Shown one piece after another: positions 13,077-19,323 of a stretch of DNA of 19,323 nucleotides. The notes beneath the pieces are model-generated. The model did no database searches and was not told the DNA's origin. It saw nothing but the letters and a program-made list of their open reading frames with translations. Origin of the DNA: Actinomycetota bacterium (GTDB lineage: Bacteria; Actinomycetota; Aquicultoria; Aquicultorales; Aquicultoraceae); assembly GCA_030017355.1 (NCBI GenBank), contig JASEIR010000019.1, forward strand, positions 1-19,323. The letters are read 5' to 3'. The stretch's first letter is position 1. Every line of letters starts with the position of its first letter. Both the position numbers and the translations under genes were made by a program.

Positions 13077-15620
13077 GTGAAAAAAAGAAGAGTACTGTCC
13101 TGTTTCCTGGCGCTTTTTATCACAGTAAGTCTTGTTTTTGCTCCGGTTATGGCCCTTGCAGATAACAGCCAATCTTCAAGCTCCCCGCAGGCAGGCCAGC
13201 AGGCAAGTATAGTAGGCCAAGCAAATGACCAGCAAAGCAGCCTAGCAAGCCAAAGTACGAATACTGAAGGAAATAGCCAGAATGGGAGCAATGGTTGTAG
13301 CACGGGGGATGCTGTTTCAAAAGCTGAAGATGAAAGTGCTGGTTCCGCCAGCGGCGGAAAGCAAGAAGCTAAAGACAGTGGCGTAGCAAAAACAAAGGCT
13401 GTTGGAAGCGAAACCAATGGAAGCACAGAGAGCACCGAAACAAGCGAAGGGTCGCATTCAAATGAGACCCGTACAGTAACGCCGAGTAATGTAGATGGTG
13501 TAAATCTTTACACCGAGACTGAAGATCGCACAGATGTAACCAACATAACCGAGGGAATAACAGGCAACAGCACATCGCAGGGAAACAATAGTTTAACCGA
13601 CCTGTATTACTCCCCATACGATCCCCCGCTCCATTTATCAGGCGAACAGATTACTTACAACAATGCTAATAATCAGGTTTTGGATGTTGGGGTAGGGAAG
13701 GCAACATCAGGCAGCGCTGAGACAGCCAATATTGTGAAGGATAATCCAATCGATGTTGCGCGTGATAATACTGTTACTGTTGATAGACAAGGCGAGATAG
13801 ACAGCAATTCAAATGTGACAGTAAACATCCAGTATCAGTATTGGACTGAGTTATCAGCAATCGCAAGCGCAACGTCAGGTGATAGCTCTGCTACTGCTGT
13901 GCAGGCGGAGAACCTCATTAGCGATGTTGCAAAAGTAACAGGCAATAATGAGACGGTTGGTTCATCGGGCGGTAGTTCTGGGGGAAGAACAAGCCTAGCT
14001 GCAAATGGTTCCAATAATACAATTGCAAATGGTGCTGTGGCAGTAGCATCTTCGGGAGATGCTGGAGCAGCAAACATAATAATAGATAACACTATAAAAA
14101 TAGCGCCCATTACTGAAACCTTGCTTTCGATTGTTGGCGATGTCATAAACTCAAGCGTTACTGTAAATGTTATCTATAAGTTTGCTGCCTCGATTATTGG
14201 TGAAGCCATTGCTTTAACTGGTAATGCAAATGCTACCGGCGTTGATGCTGATAATAGCATCAACAATTCAGCATCAACGCAAGATGCGGCTGTGGGTTCC
14301 TCAGGTGGCGATCTGGCTGCGTATAACAGTACAGAAAATAAAGTTATGAACTTAGGAATAGCTGGTGCAAGCTCCGGAGATTCGTTTGCCTTAAACCTCA
14401 TTAAGAACAATAGCATAGTAATTGCGCCGGTTATTTCATGCGCGGTAGAACTACTAAACACCATAACTGATGCTGAGGTCGTTATCGACATTGCCTATAA
14501 CTTTGTGGCAAAAATTTGCGGCTCTGCAAAAGCAGAAACTGGTAATGCAAGCGCAACAGGTGTTGATGCTGAAAATTCGATCAGCAATTCAGCAGTGGCT
14601 GCAGCCGAAGGCGGTGAAAACTCAGGATCAGGCGGAGCGCTTGCTGTAAATGGATCCAGAAATTCTATAACAAATAAAGGTGGAGCCATAGCAGAGGGCG
14701 GAAGCGCAAAAGCCATAAATGCGGTTGTAGGCAGTTCAATAAATCTTTCGCCAACAATAGCAACAGCGGTGCAGATTGTAGATCCAGTAACCGGCAAGCT
14801 GCACATAAACGTTGTATATGATGTATTCGCTGACCTTTTTGGTTCGGCTACGTCGAAAGCCGATGATATAACGGCCACTGGGTTAGTTGCAAAAAACACC
14901 ATATCTAATAGCGCTTATGCAGAAGCAGCCGAAGGTGCAAACTCCAATGACGCTGCATTTTCAAAAAACATGGCTATTAATGACCTTGAGAATGCTGGCT
15001 ATACAATTGGTAGAGGTGGCAACGCAGATACGAAAAATATCGCAACGGCAGACATACTTTACCAAGAGAACGTTGTAGACAAAATCATACCCGGGGCAAA
15101 CTCAAACGGTGTTGAACGGTGCTTTAGCCAGGAATTCGAGGTCAAAAACGAAGCTATTTCGCACGTCGGCGGGGTAAATGTTATAGGCGATAGGGTTGAG
15201 ACAACCCTTGTGTCGGGTATAGGACCAGAAGTCAAAAACGAAGAAGAAACAGCAACAACCGAAAACGGGTCGGAAAGCAATAGCGATCTGTCATATGTAC
15301 CATCAAATCAACCAGGAAACAATGATAATGGTAATACAAGTAATGGTGGAGATGCGGCTAATAACTCAACAGGCTACGAGCAGGCTGGCGAAGGAAATGG
15401 CGGAGGAAATGGCGGAAGCGGGCTTGCTAATGGTCTAGTTGAATATCCGACCGTAGGAAATGGGGCAAAGCTGGCCACTGATAAAGTTAAGAAAGCAGTT
15501 GAATCGGCCAGTAAGCCAAGTCCAGATTCATCAACAAGTTGGTATACGGCTGTTTTCTGGTTGGCATGGCTATCTTTATTGGCTATGGCTGGAAGATGGT
15601 TAAAGAAGCGTTTTATGTAA
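13077..15620 (+). CDS. Large secreted repeat protein with SGDA motifs and C-terminal membrane anchor
   Basis: I do not recognise this 847-residue protein. It has a Sec signal peptide (MKKRR, hydrophobic 6-24, likely cleavage after ALA28) and a Ser/Gln/Gly/Glu-rich low-complexity stretch (29-180). About 4.5 tandem repeats of roughly 108 residues follow (186-303, 304-411, 412-520, 521-628, 629-678). Each repeat has an SGDA-type motif (211, 326, 433, 541, 647), then VINVVY-like strands, then a second motif such as TGNASATGVDAENSISNSA (488-506). A Gly/Asn-rich spacer (740-785), a membrane segment (822-840) and a basic tail KKRFM end the protein. There is no LPXTG motif. GTG 13077 follows AAAGGAGGTGA by a good distance. 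The repeats suggest a surface beta-rich scaffold or matrix protein; this is inference. Confidence 0.85.
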   Translation: MKKRRVLSCFLALFITVSLVFAPVMALADNSQSSSSPQAGQQASIVGQANDQQSSLASQSTNTEGNSQNGSNGCSTGDAVSKAEDESAGSASGGKQEAKDSGVAKTKAVGSETNGSTESTETSEGSHSNETRTVTPSNVDGVNLYTETEDRTDVTNITEGITGNSTSQGNNSLTDLYYSPYDPPLHLSGEQITYNNANNQVLDVGVGKATSGSAETANIVKDNPIDVARDNTVTVDRQGEIDSNSNVTVNIQYQYWTELSAIASATSGDSSATAVQAENLISDVAKVTGNNETVGSSGGSSGGRTSLAANGSNNTIANGAVAVASSGDAGAANIIIDNTIKIAPITETLLSIVGDVINSSVTVNVIYKFAASIIGEAIALTGNANATGVDADNSINNSASTQDAAVGSSGGDLAAYNSTENKVMNLGIAGASSGDSFALNLIKNNSIVIAPVISCAVELLNTITDAEVVIDIAYNFVAKICGSAKAETGNASATGVDAENSISNSAVAAAEGGENSGSGGALAVNGSRNSITNKGGAIAEGGSAKAINAVVGSSINLSPTIATAVQIVDPVTGKLHINVVYDVFADLFGSATSKADDITATGLVAKNTISNSAYAEAAEGANSNDAAFSKNMAINDLENAGYTIGRGGNADTKNIATADILYQENVVDKIIPGANSNGVERCFSQEFEVKNEAISHVGGVNVIGDRVETTLVSGIGPEVKNEEETATTENGSESNSDLSYVPSNQPGNNDNGNTSNGGDAANNSTGYEQAGEGNGGGNGGSGLANGLVEYPTVGNGAKLATDKVKKAVESASKPSPDSSTSWYTAVFWLAWLSLLAMAGRWLKKRFM

Positions 15621-15929
15621 GAAAACGTTGAAAATTAATATTGCGCTTTTCAGTGACAATAGGGTAAGAAGGGCCAATTTAACCCCTCTTACCCAAGTTA
15701 AAATTAGAAGCATTATCTTATTGCAACTAATCAAACCATAAAGACTAGCAAACTTTGGAACCAATATTCTGGAGTAGCTGTTGGCAACTGCTGTTTGTTA
15801 ATGTGCCAATAATGGCTTTTGGAAGTAAAGACTTTTCAATAGATGTTTAAAACTACCACACTGTGGTAAAAAACCCGAGCGTTAGTCTAAATCAACTTAG
15901 AATAGAAAAAGTGAGAGGAGGTGAAGTGG
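15621..15929. other. Intergenic region between the two secreted-protein genes
   Basis: It contains a strong hairpin, GGGTAAGA (15662-15669) with TCTTACCC (15687-15694) and an inner GGG/CCC, but with no T-run after it. TTGGCA/TGCCAA (15781-15786 and 15804-15809) form another inverted pair, and the palindrome ACCACA-C-TGTGGT lies at 15855-15867. No gene is seen. The last palindrome could be an operator for the small secreted-protein gene, and the first hairpin an mRNA 3' end. Confidence 0.45.
15662..15694 (+). terminator. Hairpin after the large secreted-protein gene, poor U-tract
   Basis: Eight perfect base pairs (GGGTAAGA/TCTTACCC) plus three inner G-C pairs lie 41 bp after the stop. AAGTTAAAATT follows instead of a U-run, so it may stabilise or process the mRNA rather than terminate it. 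Confidence 0.4.
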
Positions 15930-16445
15930 ATGAAGAAAGTATTAGCTGTGTTGCTGACGCTAGCATTTTTGCTAGGGTTTGCCGGCGTCGCGTCTGCTCA
16001 ACTGCTTGACGGTGGTGGCCTAGATGTAGATAATATTCAGGTTGCTATCGATAAAGAAAAATTTAGCATCAAAAACGTTGTGATAAGCAAGTCAGGCGAT
16101 GCTGAAGCAACTGGCAACATCGGTATTACAGAGCTTAAGAATGAGGCAGAAAACAAAGCTGTAAACAAAGACATCAAGAATGAGGTAAAAGTCAAAAAAG
16201 CTAAAAAAGTTAAAGTATACGCACCTAACACTGTTGTAAACAAGCAGAACAATACACAAATAAACAAAGCTTGTGTGATCAACATTGGAAAAGCATGCGC
16301 TAAGAGCGGCGATGTAAAAGTCTATAATGTTCAGGCTATAGAAATCAATAAGACAAGCACGATCGAGCAGAAGCATATAGACGTAAACAAAAAAGAAGTT
16401 AATGTTACCAAGGATGGTAACAATAACGATGGTAACAATGAATAA
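15930..16445 (+). CDS. Small secreted Lys/Asn-rich protein with two SGD motifs
   Basis: An unrecognised 171-residue protein. The signal peptide is clear: MKK, hydrophobic 4-20, cleavage after ASA23. The mature part is rich in Lys, Asn and Val. It has two copies of the motif found in the preceding large protein: VVISKSGDAEATGNI (50-64) and VINIGKACAKSGDVKVYNV (116-134). The second lines up well with VMNLGIAGASSGDSFALNL of the large protein. Cys115 and Cys123 could form a disulphide. It ends in an Asn/Asp/Gly tail. I choose ATG 15930 because AGGAGG (15916-15921) is 8 nt away; the GTG at 15921 overlaps the SD itself. It is probably a partner or minor subunit of the large protein; this is inference. 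Confidence 0.82.
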   Translation: MKKVLAVLLTLAFLLGFAGVASAQLLDGGGLDVDNIQVAIDKEKFSIKNVVISKSGDAEATGNIGITELKNEAENKAVNKDIKNEVKVKKAKKVKVYAPNTVVNKQNNTQINKACVINIGKACAKSGDVKVYNVQAIEINKTSTIEQKHIDVNKKEVNVTKDGNNNDGNNE

Positions 16446-16527
16446 CAAAGATGAAATGAAGAGTAGGGCTTTTGGAAGGGGTCCAAAGCGTAGAGACTAA
16501 GTTCTAAAAATCGTACTTAAAAACTAG

Positions 16528-16573
16528 AATCTAGAGTGATCGCGGGCAAAGATTGCGGTCGCTCTAGATTTTT
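16528..16573 (+). terminator. Strong intrinsic terminator
   Basis: The arm AATCTAGAGTGATCGC (16528-16543) pairs over all 16 bases, including two G-U pairs, with 16555-16570. The loop is 11 nt and a TTTTT run follows. It ends the transcript of the small secreted-protein gene just before cmk. Confidence 0.88.
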
Positions 16574-16578
16574 AATTT

Positions 16579-16587
16579 TGCTAATAT
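16579..16587 (+). promoter_or_regulatory. Extended -10 promoter of the cmk operon, leaderless arrangement
   Basis: TGCTAATAT (TGN followed by TAATAT) ends six bases before the cmk ATG. No -35 is clear, as the terminator occupies that place. There is no real SD sequence before the ATG. The spacing is the same as for the GT4 gene. Confidence 0.5.
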
Positions 16588-16593
16588 AGAAGA

Positions 16594-17268
16594 ATGATAA
16601 TTGCGATAGATGGTCCTGCGGCCTCTGGTAAGAGTACCGTAGCCAAAGAAGTTGCAAAAAGGCTTGGCTATAAATACATAGATACCGGTGCTATGTACAG
16701 GGCTGTAACATGGAAAGCCCTAAAAGAAAAGCTAGACATAACCAACGAAGATGCGCTGGTTGCATTGGCTCGCGGTTCAAATATCGAGATAAGTGATCTG
16801 AAAAATACCCATTATACTGTAACTATAGATGGAGAGGATGTTACAGAAGCAATAAGATCGCCAAAGGTAAGCGCTGCAGTTTCAACGGTGTCAAAAGTAC
16901 CTGGCGTAAGAAACGCATTGGTTAAAAAGCAAAGAAGTTATGCTGATTATTATCCCAACATGGTGGTTGAAGGTCGAGATATAGGAACAGTTGTATTTCC
17001 AGATGCAGACATCAAAATATTTATAACGGCTTCACCAATGGAGCGGGCAAGAAGACGGTATCGAGAACTAAAAGAGAAGGGCCATAAGATAGATTTGTCA
17101 ACGGTTGAGCGGGATATAATAACAAGGGATAAGATAGATTCGACAAGGCCAGTAGGGCCATTAACAAAGGCGCCTGATGCCCATTTAATTGATACCACAA
17201 ACAAAACAATTGGACAAGTAGTCCAGCAAATCATTGATTTAATAAAGAAGCAATTGGTGAGTGGTTAA
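16594..17268 (+). CDS. cmk: (d)CMP kinase (cytidylate kinase)
   Basis: It phosphorylates CMP and dCMP with ATP in nucleotide salvage and synthesis. The 224-residue length is normal. Visible motifs are the P-loop IAIDGPAASGKSTVAK (3-18), DTGAMYRAVTWKAL (30-43, substrate side), VVEGRDIGTVVFPDADIKIF (127-146) and the LID region ERARRRYRELKEKG (150-163), followed by D-STRPVGPL (180s). It is the first gene of a tight operon with plsC, ispH and the DUF512 gene, a common bacterial arrangement. It starts directly behind a strong terminator, and the ATG has no SD, so it appears to have its own leaderless promoter. The stop shares one base with the plsC start. Confidence 0.96.
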   Translation: MIIAIDGPAASGKSTVAKEVAKRLGYKYIDTGAMYRAVTWKALKEKLDITNEDALVALARGSNIEISDLKNTHYTVTIDGEDVTEAIRSPKVSAAVSTVSKVPGVRNALVKKQRSYADYYPNMVVEGRDIGTVVFPDADIKIFITASPMERARRRYRELKEKGHKIDLSTVERDIITRDKIDSTRPVGPLTKAPDAHLIDTTNKTIGQVVQQIIDLIKKQLVSG

Positions 17269-17879
17269 TGTTCTACAAAATGGTTCGCTTATTGCTGGTC
17301 CTCATTTTTAAGCTTCTGTTTAGGTATGAAATAACTGGAAAACAGAATATACCAAAGTCTGGGCCGGTGATTTTAGCGTCAAATCACGTCAGTTATGTAG
17401 ACCCAATCCTAATAGCCTTTGCAGGTGCACCGCGGCCGGTAAACTATATGGCAAAATCAGAGCTCTTTAAAATCCCGATTTTTGGTAGTCTAATACGGGC
17501 ACTTAATGCATTTCCAATAAAGAGAGGTATTGCAGATAAAGGCGCAATCGCACATTCATTGAAAGTTTTATCAAAAGGTGGAGTGCTACTAATCTTCCCA
17601 GAGGGAACAAGGCAAAGAAGTGGGAATCTTGGTCCGGCATATCCTGGTGTAACGTCAATAGCGCTTAAGACAGGGGCTCCAATAGTGCCAATTGGTCTGA
17701 TTGGAACAGATAAAATACTGCCTGATGGAAGGAAGCTATTAAGATTCCCAAAATTGAAAGTAAGAATTGGTGATGTTATAAAGGTTGAGAAAACTGGTGC
17801 AAAAGATAGAAAACAAAAGGAAGAAGAACTTACTAAAAGATTAATGAATGAAATAAATAATTTAGTCACAGGTGGATAA
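17268..17879 (+). CDS. plsC: 1-acyl-sn-glycerol-3-phosphate acyltransferase
   Basis: A membrane-associated acyltransferase that makes phosphatidic acid from lysophosphatidic acid. The 203-residue length is typical of short PlsC proteins. The catalytic HX4D motif is NHVSYVD (39-45), and the glycerol-phosphate-binding motif is IFPEGTRQRSG (109-119). A hydrophobic N-terminal segment (5-18) anchors it. MAKSELFKIPIFG (61-73) is also a family feature. The ATG overlaps the cmk stop by one base (TAATG), implying coupled translation. Acyl donor (acyl-ACP or acyl-CoA) cannot be told. Confidence 0.94.
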   Translation: MFYKMVRLLLVLIFKLLFRYEITGKQNIPKSGPVILASNHVSYVDPILIAFAGAPRPVNYMAKSELFKIPIFGSLIRALNAFPIKRGIADKGAIAHSLKVLSKGGVLLIFPEGTRQRSGNLGPAYPGVTSIALKTGAPIVPIGLIGTDKILPDGRKLLRFPKLKVRIGDVIKVEKTGAKDRKQKEEELTKRLMNEINNLVTGG

Positions 17880-17882
17880 ATC

Positions 17883-18734
17883 TTGAGAATAACCCGTGCA
17901 CGACATGCTGGATATTGTTACGGAGTACAAAGAGCTTTAAAAATAGCCCGTGAGGCTGCTGAAAGTTCCGAAAAACCTATCTATACATTGGGCCCTATAA
18001 TCCATAATCCCCAGGTTGTTAAATCTCTAATGAGACATGGAGTAAATGCTGTTAAATCAGTTGATGATGTTAAAGAAGGGACCATCATAATAAGGTCTCA
18101 TGGTGTTGACCCAGAAATAATTCGCAAAGCAACTGAAAAGGGTTTGAAAGTAATTGACGCAACCTGTCCCTTTGTGGCTAAGGCACAGCAGCGTGCTGCA
18201 GACCTGGTTAACGATGGATACAATGTAATCATTGTTGGCGAAAGGAATCACCCTGAGGTTGTAGGATTGGTAGCCTATGCAGGGCATAAGGCAATTGTAA
18301 TTGAAAATGCGAAGGAACTAAAAAATCTTGTTCTTAAAAATCCGGTGGGTGTTGTTGTTCAGACAACCCAGTCGATTGAGAATTTAAACAGAGTCGTAGA
18401 GAGTCTTCTCTACAAAGTGAAAGATTTAAAGGTATTTAACACAATATGTAATGCAACAAGCCATAGGCAAGAAGATGCAAGGAGGCTGTCTAGGCATGTC
18501 GATCTCATGATAGTTGTAGGCGGTAAAAATAGTGCAAATACAACTAGGCTAGCACAAATTTGCAGGGAGACCAATGAGAGAACATATCATATCGAGACAG
18601 CCGAGGAGATAGATGGGGCTTGGCTAAAAGGAGTTGAACATGTTGGCATTACAGCTGGCGCATCAACTCCTGATTGGATACTTGAAGAGGTAATAGAAAG
18701 GCTAAAACAGGAGTCGGAGAAACAAGAGGTATGA
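17883..18734 (+). CDS. ispH: 4-hydroxy-3-methylbut-2-enyl diphosphate reductase
   Basis: The last enzyme of the MEP isoprenoid pathway, an iron-sulphur protein that reduces HMBPP to IPP and DMAPP. The 283-residue length fits. The three cluster Cys are C12 (GYCYGV), C95 (DATCPFV) and C189 (TICNATSHRQ). Substrate-binding His and Glu are in GPIIHNPQVV (37-46), RSHGV (71-75) and GERNHPEVVG (119-128). AGASTPDWILEEVI (258-271) is the conserved C-terminal loop. The start is TTG at 17883 with AGGTGG at 17870-17875, 3 bp after plsC ends. Isoprenoids feed the polyprenyl carrier used by the glycosyltransferases at 1445-5407, although that link is metabolic only. Confidence 0.96.
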   Translation: MRITRARHAGYCYGVQRALKIAREAAESSEKPIYTLGPIIHNPQVVKSLMRHGVNAVKSVDDVKEGTIIIRSHGVDPEIIRKATEKGLKVIDATCPFVAKAQQRAADLVNDGYNVIIVGERNHPEVVGLVAYAGHKAIVIENAKELKNLVLKNPVGVVVQTTQSIENLNRVVESLLYKVKDLKVFNTICNATSHRQEDARRLSRHVDLMIVVGGKNSANTTRLAQICRETNERTYHIETAEEIDGAWLKGVEHVGITAGASTPDWILEEVIERLKQESEKQEV

Positions 18735-19323
18735 ATCCCGTGAAAATACAAGAAGTCCGCCGGCGTAGTCTTGCGGAGAAATATGGAATAAAGGCCGGCG
18801 ACAAGCTTGTATCTATAAACGGAAAAAAGCTTCGCGATATTATCGACTATGAACTCTGCGCAGCCGATGAGGACATTTGCCTCGATGTAATCCAAAACGG
18901 AAGTCAAAGAAGAATTAATATAAAAAATCCTTGTTTAGAAAGCCTTGGAATTATTTTTTCAACATCTCTTTTTGACGGAGTAAAGAGGTGTGCAAACAAG
19001 TGTATATTTTGCTTCATCGATCAGCTTCCGCCAGGAATGAGAAAAAGCGTTTACATAAAAGACGATGATTATCGATTGTCTTTTCTTTATGGAAATTTCA
19101 TTACGCTAACAAATATGAAGGAACAAGATATCGAACGAATCATAAAACATCGATTAAGCCCAATATATGTCTCTCTTCATACCACAAATCCTGAACTAAG
19201 GGCAAAAATGCTAGGACAAAAAAGGAAAGATAGGACATACGAATATCTTAAGATTTTATTGGATGCGGGGATAGAAATACACATACAGATGGTTTTATGC
19301 CCAGGTATAAATGACGGAGCGGA
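18731..19323 (+). CDS. DUF512-family radical SAM protein, 3' end outside the window
   Basis: The frame begins ATGA, overlapping the ispH stop, and stays open to the window end (197 complete codons). The N-terminal part (5-65) is PDZ-like: IQEVRRRSLAEKYGIKAGDK, then LVSINGKKL. The radical SAM cluster motif is RCANKCIFCFIDQLP (86-100), with C87, C91 and C94, followed by DYRLSFLYGNFITLTN (113-128). This is the layout of DUF512 proteins, which commonly sit near ispH or der and whose exact reaction I do not know. GTG at 18740 is an alternative start with better spacing from GAGG (18726-18729). About half or more of the protein is missing because of the window edge. Confidence 0.9.
   Translation, partial: MNPVKIQEVRRRSLAEKYGIKAGDKLVSINGKKLRDIIDYELCAADEDICLDVIQNGSQRRINIKNPCLESLGIIFSTSLFDGVKRCANKCIFCFIDQLPPGMRKSVYIKDDDYRLSFLYGNFITLTNMKEQDIERIIKHRLSPIYVSLHTTNPELRAKMLGQKRKDRTYEYLKILLDAGIEIHIQMVLCPGINDGA

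Noticed and set aside
12995..15280. Several long minus-strand ORFs opposite the large secreted protein
   Set aside because: They mirror the repeat composition of the coding strand and have no start signals or family features.
15444..15470. LPXTG-like sorting motif YPTVGNG
   Set aside because: It lacks the Leu-Pro-x-Thr-Gly pattern and lies about 25 residues from the membrane helix, too far for a sortase signal.

Overview
This window looks like a chromosomal segment of a Gram-positive-type bacterium, possibly a deep Actinobacteriota or Firmicutes lineage. The evidence is the conserved block aroA ... cmk-plsC-ispH-DUF512 radical SAM gene, a single-cluster ferredoxin with an Asp in the Cys motif, two promoters placed so that transcripts would be leaderless, and frequent GTG/TTG starts behind strong Shine-Dalgarno (SD) sites. 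Base composition is moderate, with GC-rich and AT-rich interspersed repeats filling the larger gaps. The species cannot be fixed from this sequence alone.

Region 1 (1-5407) holds cell-surface polysaccharide genes. It has a UDP-GlcNAc 2-epimerase (wecB), a GT2 polyprenyl-phosphate-type glycosyltransferase overlapping it, and a four-helix DMT/ArnE-like membrane protein. A ferredoxin and a GT4 glycosyltransferase follow on the minus strand, then a GtrB/ArnC-like GT2 transferase with two C-terminal membrane helices. Together they suggest loading sugars on a polyprenyl phosphate carrier, flipping them, and using them in a glycan.

Region 2 (5397-7119) is a toxin-antitoxin zone on the minus strand. 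An RHH antitoxin is followed by a PIN toxin cut short after 38 codons. The PIN remnant is joined to the 3' part of an AbrB-type antitoxin gene, whose intact relative lies about 1.4 kb away in a complete AbrB-PIN operon. That operon has a recognisable promoter and a perfect 15-bp inverted repeat as likely operator.

Region 3 (7130-10655) carries a winged-helix regulator with a C-terminal Rossmann/PglD_N-like domain, followed by UDP-glucose 6-dehydrogenase and GDP-mannose 4,6-dehydratase. These supply nucleotide sugars for the same kind of surface glycan. Half-sites upstream of the regulator suggest autoregulation.

Region 4 (10656-11405) is a gene-free, repeat-filled stretch. Its composite repeat (CCCTCCCCCTTGAGGGG array, G-rich spacer, TCATTGCGAGGAGC element) recurs in the same order at 5976-6373. 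A related element at 4-153 has 36-bp inverted ends.

Region 5 (11406-19323) starts with aroA and ends with the cmk-plsC-ispH-DUF512 operon. Between aroA and cmk sit two secreted proteins, of 847 and 171 residues, that share an 'SGDA' repeat motif. I recognise neither. The large one has about four and a half tandem repeats of roughly 108 residues, a signal peptide and a C-terminal membrane anchor. The small one is Lys/Asn-rich with two motif copies. This pair is the best candidate in the window for an undescribed system. A strong intrinsic terminator separates it from the cmk operon.
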